A stretch of 56,705 nucleotides of DNA from an uncultured Porphyromonadaceae bacterium (GTDB lineage Bacteria > Bacteroidota > Bacteroidia > Bacteroidales > Coprobacteraceae): NCBI GenBank assembly GCA_900545915.1, contig URAV01000024.1, positions 1 to 56,705 of the forward strand, given 5' to 3'. The first letter of the stretch is position 1, and the number at the start of each line of letters is the position of its first letter. Shown in pieces: positions 27,567 to 35,847 of this stretch. Position numbers and translations under genes: made by a program. The notes below the pieces were generated by a model. The model ran no database searches and was not told the DNA's origin. It saw nothing but the letters and a program-made list of their open reading frames with translations.

Positions 27567-27962
27567 CTATTCTATTTCTGATGCGATAGAAGCTGCAATT
27601 TCCACCATTTTTTCGGAAGAGACTTTTAACTTTTCCTTAGAGAAGTACATATCTGTTTCTTTGTTAATAGGGATTAGATGAATGTGGGTATGCGGGACTT
27701 CCAATCCCATAACGGCTACTCCTACACGTTTACAGGGAATCGCTTTTTCGATAGCCTTGGCAACTTTCTTTGCAAATAAGGTCAGTCCTGAATAATCTTC
27801 GTCTGACATGTCGAATATGTAATCTCCCTCTGCCTTGGGAATGACTAATGTATGACCTTCCGCTAAAGGATTGATATCGAGAAATGCAAAATATTTCTCG
27901 TCTTCGGCAATTTTGTAACATGGAATCTCTCCTGCTACGATACGACTGAAAATAGTTGGCAT
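27567..27962 (-). CDS. HIT family nucleotide-binding protein
   Basis: This 131-residue protein has the HxHxH active site in VPHTHIHLIPI (about residues 95-105) and the family start TIFSRIVAGEIPCYKIAEDE with FLDINPLAEGHTLVIPK. HIT hydrolases act on nucleoside phosphoramidates, dinucleoside polyphosphates or AMP conjugates; the cellular substrate here is unknown. It lies downstream of greA, separated by two hairpins, the nearer one with a T tract, so it may be transcribed largely on its own or at a reduced level. Confidence 0.93.
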   Translation of the reverse strand: MPTIFSRIVAGEIPCYKIAEDEKYFAFLDINPLAEGHTLVIPKAEGDYIFDMSDEDYSGLTLFAKKVAKAIEKAIPCKRVGVAVMGLEVPHTHIHLIPINKETDMYFSKEKLKVSSEKMVEIAASIASEIE

Positions 27963-27993
27963 AATATGTTTATTTATAAATTGAGTATTTTTT

Positions 27994-28047
27994 GAAAAAC
28001 TGCCCGCAACGTACGGTAAACTATAGGATATGTACGCAGGGGCAGTC
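27994..28047 (-). terminator. Intrinsic terminator between greA and the HIT gene
   Basis: On the reverse strand ACTGCCC (28046-28040) pairs with GGGCAGT (28005-27999), with an inner GTAC/GTAC pairing, and TTTTTC follows. It would stop transcripts coming from greA. Confidence 0.65.
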
Positions 28048-28058
28048 TGTATAGCAAG

Positions 28059-28095
28059 AACGACACCGTCCGGGCATTGAACCCGGGGTGTCGTT
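28059..28095. terminator. Second hairpin just after greA
   Basis: AACGACACC (28059-28067) pairs with GGTGTCGTT (28087-28095), and an inner CCGGG/CCCGG stem lies inside. It is only 5 bases past the greA stop. The T tract on the reverse strand is weak, so it may protect the 3' end or act together with the next hairpin. Confidence 0.5.
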
Positions 28096-28100
28096 CCCTT

Positions 28101-28571
28101 TTAAATCGATATATCGATAATTTCGAATGTCATAAGTCCTGACGGAACTTGTATTTCTGCAATATCTCCTACTTTTTTCCCAAGTAATCCTTTCCCTATC
28201 GGTGTACTTACGGCAATCTTTCCTTCTTTCAAATTTGCTTCGCTTTCCGATACGAGCATATATTGCATAACCGCGTTATTTTTTGTATTCTTTATTTTTA
28301 CCTTATTCAGGATCTGCACGGTATGAGTATTCAGTTTTGTGTCATCAATCATGCGTGCATTTGCGACTTTATCTTTTAATTGAGCGATTTTCATTTCCAA
28401 TAGACCTTGCGCCTCTTTTGCCGCATCATATTCCGCATTTTCCGAGAGGTCGCCTTTATCACGAGCTTCCGCGATTTGCCTTGATATTTCAGGCCTTTTT
28501 ACAGTTTCGAGAAAAGTAATCTCTTCAAGCATTTTTTTATAACCTTCTTCGGTCATATAAACAATAGCCAT
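28101..28571 (-). CDS. greA: Transcription elongation factor GreA
   Basis: This 156-residue factor enters the RNA polymerase secondary channel and stimulates cleavage of backtracked transcripts. The N-terminal coiled coil contains the acidic tip ARDKGDLSENAEYDAAKEAQ with the D and E residues needed for cleavage. The C-terminal FKBP-like domain ends in STPIGKGLLGKKVGDIAEIQVP. A promoter box at 28681-28688 and a terminator-like hairpin at 28628-28666 precede the start codon, so expression may be limited by early termination in the leader. Confidence 0.95.
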   Translation of the reverse strand: MAIVYMTEEGYKKMLEEITFLETVKRPEISRQIAEARDKGDLSENAEYDAAKEAQGLLEMKIAQLKDKVANARMIDDTKLNTHTVQILNKVKIKNTKNNAVMQYMLVSESEANLKEGKIAVSTPIGKGLLGKKVGDIAEIQVPSGLMTFEIIDISI

Positions 28572-28627
28572 AATTTTGATCTCCTATAGTTTAATTTTTA
28601 ATTGTTTTGTCTTCTGTGTTATAAAAC

Positions 28628-28666
28628 AAAAAAGAATTCCCGCTGTTAAGCCGGAACTCCTTTTTG
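28628..28666 (-). terminator. Terminator-like hairpin in the greA leader
   Basis: On the reverse strand AAGGAGTTCCG pairs with CGGGAATTCTT (one mismatch, two wobbles), followed by a run of T. It lies downstream of the greA -7 box and 57 bases before the greA ATG, so it is a candidate attenuator rather than just the end of the upstream gene. Confidence 0.55.
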
Positions 28667-28680
28667 TGTGTTCTCTATTG

Positions 28681-28688
28681 CAAAGATA
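28681..28688 (-). promoter_or_regulatory. -7 promoter box for greA
   Basis: On the reverse strand TATCTTTG fits TAnnTTTG. Transcription would start near 28675, upstream of the hairpin at 28628-28666. Confidence 0.5.
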
Positions 28689-28769
28689 AGTTCTTTTTTT
28701 TACTTTCCAAATAAAAAAGACAATCTTTCTAACTTTCTCTGAATAAAACTTTTATTTTAGAACTATTCT

Positions 28770-29900
28770 TTATAGGAGTTTTTGAATCTCTCCTGAAATT
28801 GATTCTATCGAAGCTATCCGTTTTTGTATTGCGCCTGTTCTGTCGATAAGAAATGCGCTCGGAAGATTTTTTACATTGTATAAGCTCGCTACGGTAGAGT
28901 AGATGCTGGCTTCGTCACGTACGCATATCCATGGAAGATTTGATGCCGATACTTTCCAGAAATTTTCATCGTTATCTAAAGATACTTGATAAATTTCAAG
29001 TCCTTTGTCTTTGAATTGTTTATATATTTTAGCAAGTAAAATATTATATTCCGGTGAATAATCGGTTTGATAAGCTGTAAAATCGAGTAAAACTACTTTC
29101 CCTTTCAGGTCTGATAATTTTTGTTGTTTCCCTTTGATGTCGGGTAATGATATATCTATCAGAGATGCTTCATTTGCTTGTTCTAACAAAGTCGGCTGCT
29201 TTAGTTGTCGTTCGGCTTGAAGAGAAGCTATGGCCATATTATAAAGTTGCTTGGCTCGGTATGAGCCTTTATAATATACATCGTATGCATTTGCTACGGC
29301 ACGAATGGCTTTACTATCTTCTTTGTCGAACGGATCGAAAATTATGTTTCCGTTAACTTGTTGGAAAATGGCAAAATAAGCGGCTTTTGATTTGGGATTT
29401 CCGTATATAATAGGTAAAGTCGTTTTTTTGTATTGGTCAAGTGCGTTTAATAATCTTTTGGCGTTCGCTATTCGGATACTGTCCGAAGTTCCGGTATTAC
29501 TTAAAATTTTGTCAACTTCATTTTTTAATAAACTTCCTGCTTTAGAAACTTCTTGTATCTGTTTATTTTCTTCCGATCCTTCCACTGAGTAATCTGTAAA
29601 AGATTTGCCGGATGTCTGAAAAGTGACGGTTTCTGTAGAATCTATGGCAAAGTGGATATATGAACTGTCGAGGCGGAGTCTGTAAAATTCCGGGAATTCG
29701 GTTTTCGGGGCATAAAAAGTGAACTTTCCGTCCGACTTCAATTTTATAGAATCTAAAGTAACGATTTTGTCGATTTGCGTAGCTTCGAAATAGAGGGTTT
29801 TCCCTTCTGCGTCCGAAACATTTCCCGTTACGGTAAAATCATTACGATGGCAAGCCGAAAAGGTCACGATAACAGTTAATAGATAAAGGTACTTTTTCAT
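28770..29900 (-). CDS. DUF4369/thioredoxin-fold lipoprotein lacking the CxxC site
   Basis: This 376-residue predicted lipoprotein (TFSACHRN, Cys17 as lipid site) has an N-terminal DUF4369 domain (about 20-115), a helical middle and a C-terminal TlpA/AhpC-type thioredoxin fold (about 240-376: LPDIKGKQQKLSDLKGKVVLLDF, then NLPSAFLIDRTGAI). In redox-active relatives the strand is followed by a W-C-x-x-C motif; here it reads DFTAYQTDYSPEYN with no cysteine, and the only later cysteine is in LPWICVRD. It is therefore unlikely to act as a disulfide reductase. It is transcribed alone from a box at 29927-29934. Confidence 0.82.
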   Translation of the reverse strand: MKKYLYLLTVIVTFSACHRNDFTVTGNVSDAEGKTLYFEATQIDKIVTLDSIKLKSDGKFTFYAPKTEFPEFYRLRLDSSYIHFAIDSTETVTFQTSGKSFTDYSVEGSEENKQIQEVSKAGSLLKNEVDKILSNTGTSDSIRIANAKRLLNALDQYKKTTLPIIYGNPKSKAAYFAIFQQVNGNIIFDPFDKEDSKAIRAVANAYDVYYKGSYRAKQLYNMAIASLQAERQLKQPTLLEQANEASLIDISLPDIKGKQQKLSDLKGKVVLLDFTAYQTDYSPEYNILLAKIYKQFKDKGLEIYQVSLDNDENFWKVSASNLPWICVRDEASIYSTVASLYNVKNLPSAFLIDRTGAIQKRIASIESISGEIQKLL

Positions 29901-29926
29901 AAGATATTTTTATGCTTTTCTTATTG

Positions 29927-29934
29927 CAAAGATA
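29927..29934 (-). promoter_or_regulatory. -7 promoter box for the thioredoxin-fold lipoprotein
   Basis: On the reverse strand TATCTTTG fits TAnnTTTG, 26 bases before the ATG at 29900. Confidence 0.55.
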
Positions 29935-30069
29935 TATTTTTTCATAGAACAAACCGCATTTTATAAATTTAAAGACCTAAAATAGAGATTTTACTGTAAT
30001 AAAAGGTGAAAATAAAGTGCGCGATAAGATTTTTCTTTCATTTTCACCTTGTTGCACTTAAACTTTAAT

Positions 30070-30077
30070 TATCTTTG
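30070..30077 (+). promoter_or_regulatory. -7 promoter box for pnp
   Basis: TATCTTTG fits TAnnTTTG, 37 bases before the ATG at 30115. A TTGTTG run lies just upstream at about 30050. Confidence 0.55.
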
Positions 30078-30114
30078 CATGAATTTGGAAAGAAAGTGAA
30101 TAAGAAAAAATTTT

Positions 30115-32277
30115 ATGATTAATCCTATTAAGAAAACGATCGATTTAGGAGATGGAAGAACCATCACGATCGAAACTGGAAAATTGGCTAAGCAAGCTGA
30201 CGGGGCAGTAGAAGTCCGAATGGGTAATACCATGCTTTTGGCTACCGTAGTGTCGGCACAAGAAGCCGGCGAAGGGGTGGATTTTATGCCCTTACAAGTA
30301 GAGTATAAAGAGAAATATTCAGCTTACGGGCGTTTCCCGGGAGGTTTTACAAAAAGAGAAGGCCGTGCTTCAGATTATGAAATCTTGACGGCACGTTTGG
30401 TTGACCGTGTGTTACGTCCATTATTTCCTGATAATTATCATGCAGATACGTTCGTAAATATAATAATGTTCTCTTCCGACGGTCATGATATGCCCGATGC
30501 ATTAGCCGGATTGGCAGCATCTGCAGCTCTTGCCGTTTCTGATATTCCGTTTAACGGTCCTATCTCTGAAGTTCGTGTCGCTCGTATCGATGGACAATTT
30601 AAAATTAATCCTACATTCGAAGAGTTGGAAAAAGCCGATATCGACATTATGGTAGGAGCGACTATGGAAAATATCATGATGGTAGAGGGTGAAATGGATG
30701 AAGTTTCGGAAGCAGAATTGCTTGAAGCAATGAAAGTCGCTCATGAAGCTATCAAAATACAGTGTAAGGTACAAATCGAATTGGCAGAAGCTGTCGGTTC
30801 TACTGTAAAACGTACCTACTGTCATGAGGTGAATGATGAAGAGCTTCGTAAAGATATTTGGGAAAAATGTTATGATAAAGCTTATGCGATAGCTCAGTCA
30901 GGAAATGCGAATAAACATGCTCGTTCTGAAGCTTTTGAAGCTATCGTAACCGAGTATCTTGCCGGGATGGATGCTGAAGCTGCCGCAGAAAAGGAAGCTT
31001 TGGTAAAACGTTATTATCATGATGTCGAGAAAGAAGCTGTCCGTCGGTGTATTTTGGATGAAGGAAAACGTTTGGACGGCCGTACTACGACACAAATTCG
31101 TCCTATCTGGTGTGAAGTAGATTATCTTCCAGGACCTCACGGATCGGCAGTATTTACACGCGGTGAAACACAATCTTTGTCAACAGTGACATTGGGTACT
31201 AAATTGGATGAGAAAATTGTTGACGATGTGCTGGATCAAACTCGTGAACGTTTTTTACTTCATTATAATTTCCCACCGTTCTCTACCGGCGAGGCAAAAG
31301 CGCAAAGAGGGGTAGGCCGTCGGGAAATAGGTCATGGTAATTTGGCAAATCGTGCATTGAAACGGATGATCCCTAAAGATTATCCTTATGTGATTCGTAT
31401 CGTGTCGGATATTCTTGAATCGAATGGTTCTTCTTCTATGGCAACGGTTTGTGCCGGTACTTTGGCCTTAATGGATGCCGGAGTTAAAATCAAGAAGCCT
31501 GTATCCGGTATTGCTATGGGATTGATTACGGATAAAGATAATGTGAAATTTGCTGTATTGTCCGATATACTTGGAGATGAAGACCATCTTGGAGACATGG
31601 ATTTTAAGGTAACAGGTACGAAAGATGGTATCACGGCGACTCAAATGGATATAAAAGTTGACGGACTTTCTTATGAGGTACTTGAAAAGGCTTTAGCACA
31701 AGCTCGTGAAGGTCGTATGCATATACTCGGTAAAATTCTTGAAACGATACCAGAGCCGCGTACTGATATGAAACCTCATGCTCCACGTATCGAAACTTTG
31801 ACTATTCCGAAAGATATGATTGGTGCAGTAATAGGCCCGGGCGGGAAAATTATTCAGGGAATTCAAGAAGCAACAGGAGCTGTTGTTACGATTGAAGAAG
31901 TGGATAATATCGGACGTATCGAGATTGCTGCGCCTTGCCGTGAGTCTATTGACGCTGCTCTGTCCAGAATCAAAGGTATTGTGGCTGTTCCTGAAGAAGG
32001 AGAAGTTTATACCGGAAAAGTAAAATCTATTCTTGCATTTGGTGCATTTATTGAGTTTATGCCGGGAAAAGACGGTTTGCTGCATATTTCTGAGATAAGC
32101 TGGGATCGCATTGAATCAATGGAACAATCTGGAATTAAGGAAGGAGATGAGGTTACGGTTAAGTTGATCGAAATCGATAAAAAGACTGGAAAGTTCCGCC
32201 TTTCTATGAAAGCATTACAGCCTCGTCCCGAACGTCAGGACAAACGTGATCGTTCGAAGAAAGAAAACAAAGATTAA
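30115..32277 (+). CDS. pnp: Polyribonucleotide nucleotidyltransferase (PNPase)
   Basis: This 720-residue 3'-5' phosphorolytic exoribonuclease degrades mRNA and can add tails. Two RNase PH domains are seen (about 10-230 and 310-545), with GRFPGGFTKREGR and GETQSLSTVTLGT. A KH domain follows with the GxxG loop VIGPGGKIIQG, then an S1 domain (GEVYTGKVKSILAFGAFIEFMPGKDGLLHISEI). The length is normal and the C-terminus is basic. No rpsO lies upstream, unlike in enterobacteria. Confidence 0.96.
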   Translation: MINPIKKTIDLGDGRTITIETGKLAKQADGAVEVRMGNTMLLATVVSAQEAGEGVDFMPLQVEYKEKYSAYGRFPGGFTKREGRASDYEILTARLVDRVLRPLFPDNYHADTFVNIIMFSSDGHDMPDALAGLAASAALAVSDIPFNGPISEVRVARIDGQFKINPTFEELEKADIDIMVGATMENIMMVEGEMDEVSEAELLEAMKVAHEAIKIQCKVQIELAEAVGSTVKRTYCHEVNDEELRKDIWEKCYDKAYAIAQSGNANKHARSEAFEAIVTEYLAGMDAEAAAEKEALVKRYYHDVEKEAVRRCILDEGKRLDGRTTTQIRPIWCEVDYLPGPHGSAVFTRGETQSLSTVTLGTKLDEKIVDDVLDQTRERFLLHYNFPPFSTGEAKAQRGVGRREIGHGNLANRALKRMIPKDYPYVIRIVSDILESNGSSSMATVCAGTLALMDAGVKIKKPVSGIAMGLITDKDNVKFAVLSDILGDEDHLGDMDFKVTGTKDGITATQMDIKVDGLSYEVLEKALAQAREGRMHILGKILETIPEPRTDMKPHAPRIETLTIPKDMIGAVIGPGGKIIQGIQEATGAVVTIEEVDNIGRIEIAAPCRESIDAALSRIKGIVAVPEEGEVYTGKVKSILAFGAFIEFMPGKDGLLHISEISWDRIESMEQSGIKEGDEVTVKLIEIDKKTGKFRLSMKALQPRPERQDKRDRSKKENKD

Positions 32278-32381
32278 TTATTTGTAGAAAGATTCTTGTA
32301 AAATAAGAATAGGGGTGTTGACTTTGATGTGCCCCAAGTTGAATGGTTAAACATTGTTGAAATACGCTCTTAGATCGGAAT

Positions 32382-32408
32382 AAAGCTCGGTATTGTACCG
32401 GGCTTTTT
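32382..32408 (+). terminator. Intrinsic terminator downstream of pnp
   Basis: AAAGCTCGGTA (32382-32392) pairs with TACCGGGCTTT (32396-32406), with one wobble and a T run after it. It is about 105 bases past the pnp stop. Confidence 0.75.
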
Positions 32409-32442
32409 CCATTTACTGAATATTCCGATTTAAATCTGAAAT

Positions 32443-32492
32443 AAAAAACAGAGGCCATCTCAAATTCAGCTTGAATTTTTGGACAGCCTCTT
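32443..32492 (-). terminator. Terminator of the C10 peptidase gene, repeat-like
   Basis: On the reverse strand GAGGC (32490-32486) pairs with GCCTC (32455-32451), with an inner AAATTCA/TGAATTT stem, and TGTTTTTT follows. AGAGGCCATCTCAAA resembles the left end of repeat D, so the dispersed repeats may derive from terminators of this kind. Confidence 0.75.
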
Positions 32493-32511
32493 CTTGTAGT
32501 GCGTACGAATG

Positions 32512-34569
32512 TTATTTTACCAACATCTTGCGTCCGTTTACAATGTATATGCCTTTAGGTAGGTTTTCCAAGGCTTTGTCGTTGCTTACTTTATGACGAA
32601 TCAAAACTCCGTCAATCGTGAAAACGTCTACTATGGTATTGTCGGTCGTTACGTTCTCGATGCCGAGTTCTTCTTCTTTTTCCGCGCTTACAATTATAGC
32701 GTTGTTAATCTTGGTGTTGCTCGAAATCGGAATTTTGACATTCTGTCCGTTTTCGTACAAGTATAGTTCGAGCGAGTAGGGTATCTCTTGTCGCAGATTG
32801 GCTGTAGAGCCGAGCGGTGTCAGGACAAGGGTAGTTATGTCTCCGTTTTCTAATGAAGCAACAGTACCGGTCAATGTGGCTCCGGTCTGGCCGTCCCAAG
32901 GTTGCTTGAAATATGCGCGGAATTCTATGTTGCTTACGTTCTCGAGAGCTTGCAGTTTTACATAAAGTTTGAGATTTTCTATAGATGTGAAATCTCCGTG
33001 TTCGAAACTGATAGGTGCGGTTACGTATATTGTCGGTGTTTTGCCCGAAATGGTAAGTTGCGGTGCTTTGTTCTGACCCGTAGCCGCTTCTATGCGTATC
33101 CATTCTGTGGTGCCGCTTATTTGGTAAACCGGCCATACTTTGAATGTGCCGTTCTTTACAATATCGCTCGTGTTCAGTAGTAATGCGCTGAAACGGTTAC
33201 CCGGAGCAAAGGTGTAGTCGGTTATACCCGCTATGATTTTCTCACCCGTTGCCACATCGGTCAATTCTAATCCCATGTAAACTTCCTCGGTGTTGGAGAT
33301 ATTTATCATGTTTCCCGAAACGAATAGTTCATCACCGCGAGTTGCCGAGTTTTGCGAAATGGTAATGACGTCTTGTGCAATAACACCACTGCTGGCTTTA
33401 GCCGGCTTTAGTCCTGTTATAATACGCTGGTCGTTACGGTAGCCTTGTCCGTGAAGTCCTGCTCCGGTATAAGGATTGAGGGCATTGGTACCCGATAGAG
33501 CGAAGTACCCGTTAAAAGTACCTTCCCATCCCCAATTAATATGGAAAAGGCCATCTTTGTAACCATCGCAAACGAATGTGTGTCCGCTGCCGTTATCGTC
33601 ATTACCGGAATAAAAAACCGGAAGGCCTGCTTGTAAGTCGTTGTATACAAGAGTTTCCCATTCATCATCGTTAGTAATGTTGCTGCGGCTTATCTCTGTT
33701 GCTGTTTTTGCATATCCAAAGTAATCTTGAAATGAATAAACAGCCCAGTTCGATGCGCCGGCTGTGCCTATGTTTGTGTCATTGAAAAGCGAATTTACGC
33801 TAATTGCACAGTCGAACATTAAAAGAGCCACTGCATCGGCTTGCTGTTGTGTGTAGCCGGAACGGTATGAGGGCAACATGGCTGCATAATCGTATGTGTG
33901 CTCAGCAAAATTACTTTCCTTGTGTTGCTGTACTTCTTTGCCGTTTACGTCTATCGAGTAGTCGTAGCTGTACGATCCCGTACCCTTTTCGGGCCATTTA
34001 TGGAAATACATGATTTGCGACATTGCAGTGGCTACACATCCGGTTACAGCGGGTGAGATACTTGTACCATTACTGTAACTGCAACGCTGATTGAATGGGG
34101 ATTCTTGCGACCATTCGGTTTCGAGCAAGGGCTTTATTTCAGTTTCTATGGCTTTATTAGCGGCGTGTGTTTGCTCTGTAACTTCCGGCATGGAGCATAC
34201 TGCCTTTATTTGCCGTGCGTATTCGCCAAGCCACCAGCGCATATTTGCGGGCAGTGTTGAGGGATTGTATGAACCCTTTTCTACGTATGCAAGTATCTCT
34301 GTTGCGCGGTCATCGGCAGCAGTAATGATAAAACCTCCTCCGGTTATGTTGAACACGTAGTAGAGAGGGGCATTGTCATCTCCTTCGGTGTATACGAGTC
34401 CCAAGTTAGTGGCAATAGTCTTTTGCTGTATTTTGCCAGATTCAGTGTTGGCAATAAAATTTTTAGCTGTTGACAAGGCATCGGTAACTTCAATTTTACG
34501 GGCATCTAACTGCTGTGTAAGCGCGAGTAAAAAAGTTACAACCAGTAGTTTTTGTAAAATCTGTTTCAT
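32512..34569 (-). CDS. Secreted C10 family cysteine peptidase (streptopain-like) with pro-domain
   Basis: This 685-residue exported protease has a signal peptide (1-23), an inhibitory Spi-like pro-domain (about 25-125, YYVFNITGGGFIITAADD), and a C10 catalytic domain. Cys178 is in AVTGCVATAMSQIM, His330 in GSGHTFVCDGY, and NWGWEG follows at 345-350. Beta-rich domains of unknown type span about 395-600. The last 40 residues (VFTIDGVLIRHKV, then LPKGIYIVNGRKMLVK) resemble the C-terminal sorting tail of type IX secreted proteins. It probably acts on the cell surface or outside the cell. By eye its GC is higher than that of most neighbours, hinting at acquisition. It is transcribed alone. Confidence 0.9.
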   Translation of the reverse strand: MKQILQKLLVVTFLLALTQQLDARKIEVTDALSTAKNFIANTESGKIQQKTIATNLGLVYTEGDDNAPLYYVFNITGGGFIITAADDRATEILAYVEKGSYNPSTLPANMRWWLGEYARQIKAVCSMPEVTEQTHAANKAIETEIKPLLETEWSQESPFNQRCSYSNGTSISPAVTGCVATAMSQIMYFHKWPEKGTGSYSYDYSIDVNGKEVQQHKESNFAEHTYDYAAMLPSYRSGYTQQQADAVALLMFDCAISVNSLFNDTNIGTAGASNWAVYSFQDYFGYAKTATEISRSNITNDDEWETLVYNDLQAGLPVFYSGNDDNGSGHTFVCDGYKDGLFHINWGWEGTFNGYFALSGTNALNPYTGAGLHGQGYRNDQRIITGLKPAKASSGVIAQDVITISQNSATRGDELFVSGNMINISNTEEVYMGLELTDVATGEKIIAGITDYTFAPGNRFSALLLNTSDIVKNGTFKVWPVYQISGTTEWIRIEAATGQNKAPQLTISGKTPTIYVTAPISFEHGDFTSIENLKLYVKLQALENVSNIEFRAYFKQPWDGQTGATLTGTVASLENGDITTLVLTPLGSTANLRQEIPYSLELYLYENGQNVKIPISSNTKINNAIIVSAEKEEELGIENVTTDNTIVDVFTIDGVLIRHKVSNDKALENLPKGIYIVNGRKMLVK

Positions 34570-34867
34570 TTTGTTGGAGTATTAGGTTAAGTATGATGTG
34601 TATGCAAGTCTGATTTTCTTATTTGATAAATATAATAAATTAAAATTTATTGACAAGATTATTTTAAAATTTTTTATTGTACCAGCTATTTTTTTTGAAA
34701 AAATTATTATCCGATGAAACTTTTTTAGTTTTCTTTTATTTAGATACAATATTGTATTATCGATTTCTATATTGTTGTGATCTTCGATATTGATTAATTC
34801 CTAGATCAAAATTAAAGTCGGTATAGAAGTTCTGTCGATCCCAATACCGGAAGAAAAAACGCAAAAA

Positions 34868-34915
34868 TGACCTGATAATTTTTTCTTATTGGAAAATTTA
34901 GACAGTTCTTAAGAG
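34868..34915 (+). repeat. Dispersed short repeat relic (copy F)
   Basis: TGACCTGATAA, then TTGGAAAATTTAGACAG and TCTTAAGAG, follow the order of blocks in copies A-C (TGACC, AAAATTT, ACAG, TCTAAGA) and are closest to copy E at 12101-12140. Confidence 0.35.
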
Positions 34916-34925
34916 CTATAATACC

Positions 34926-34950
34926 ACAGTCTTGAATGACTGTTTTTCTT
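34926..34950. terminator. Short hairpin near the end of rnc
   Basis: ACAGTC (34926-34931) pairs with GACTGT (34938-34943), followed on the plus strand by TTTTTCTTTT. Its position suggests it terminates the acpP-fabF-rnc transcript from the other side, where the T tract is poor, so the direction is uncertain. Confidence 0.4.
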
Positions 34951-34976
34951 TTACTTTGTTAATCAAGTAAAGTTAT

Positions 34977-35846
34977 TTAATATTCGTAAGATTTATCTGA
35001 AGAATCTTGCTTTGTAAAAGAGGAGAATTGCTCTCTGAAATTTCCGTCATTTTCTTTTTTTGAGAGATTCAATTCGAAGCTTTTTTGTGCATTAAGTATT
35101 GATTGAGCGAATGTTTGGTCGTTTTTTACACGACTCAAGGCTATTTGTGCTGCATTTTGTTGAGCTTCTTTTTTGGAATAACCGATTCCTATTCCACATG
35201 GAGTTCCGGCGAGAATTGCCTGAAACTGAAATATCGGATTATTCTCTTTGTCGGTAAAGGCTTCAATAAGGGAGAAAGATATATCGATGTGGTTTTTTTG
35301 CCCCCATTCTATCAATTTTGATTTGAAATTGACTTCTTTTCGTGCAATTACCGATAAGTCTATATAAGGTGCGATTATGCGGTCTTGGATAAATGTTTTG
35401 CATGTTTCATATCCCTGGTCAAGATATATAGCTCCGATAAAAGCTTCGAATGCATTGCCGTAGATATAGTTGTTGTGGGTATTTGTCCGGATAGAGGTCT
35501 GTACGAGTTTGTCTAATCCCATTTTTATGGCAATGTCGTTCAGTGTATCTCTCTTTACGATTTTTGATCGTGTATTGGATAGAAAACCTTCTTTTTTATT
35601 CGGAAATTTTTTGAACAGGATATCTGCGACGATAGTGCTGAGGACTGCATCTCCTAAAAATTCTAATCGTTCGTTATTGATACGTTGTCCTTCTTGGGTA
35701 CGGATATCCGATGACCGATGGACGAATGCCTGTTCATATAACTTTATATTGTTAGGATAGAATCCGAGTATTTGATAGAATAAAGAATACGACTCCTTGT
35801 GCTTTTGCACAAAAAGCCGTATTCTTTTATAAAAGTTCAGAAGCAC
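34977..35846 (-). CDS. rnc: Ribonuclease III
   Basis: This 289-residue double-strand-specific endoribonuclease processes rRNA and structured mRNA. The signature NERLEFLGDAVLSTIVAD lies near residues 58-75, with the second acidic site in YGNAFEAFIGAIYLD. The double-stranded-RNA-binding domain follows (FKSKLIEWGQKN, ending GIGYSKKEAQQNAAQIAL) and then a polar tail. The start is GTG at 35846, one base after the fabF stop, and N-terminal extensions of this kind are usual in Bacteroidales. It is the last gene of acpP-fabF-rnc. Confidence 0.93.
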   Translation of the reverse strand: MLLNFYKRIRLFVQKHKESYSLFYQILGFYPNNIKLYEQAFVHRSSDIRTQEGQRINNERLEFLGDAVLSTIVADILFKKFPNKKEGFLSNTRSKIVKRDTLNDIAIKMGLDKLVQTSIRTNTHNNYIYGNAFEAFIGAIYLDQGYETCKTFIQDRIIAPYIDLSVIARKEVNFKSKLIEWGQKNHIDISFSLIEAFTDKENNPIFQFQAILAGTPCGIGIGYSKKEAQQNAAQIALSRVKNDQTFAQSILNAQKSFELNLSKKENDGNFREQFSSFTKQDSSDKSYEY

Positions 35847-35847
35847 G

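Larger units (their letters stand above)
34570..34976 (+). other. Non-coding gap of about 405 bases
   Basis: This AT-rich stretch lies between the C10 peptidase start and the end of rnc. It carries a relic of the dispersed repeat (34868-34915) and a hairpin (34926-34950). I see no gene, tRNA or clear TAnnTTTG box in it; the C10 peptidase promoter must lie here but is not obvious. Confidence 0.55.

Noticed and set aside
28059..28095. Sequence resembling a tRNA T-arm (CCGGG, TTCAATG, CCCGG)
   Set aside because: There is no matching D-arm, anticodon arm or acceptor stem; it is simply the inner stem of a nested hairpin after greA.
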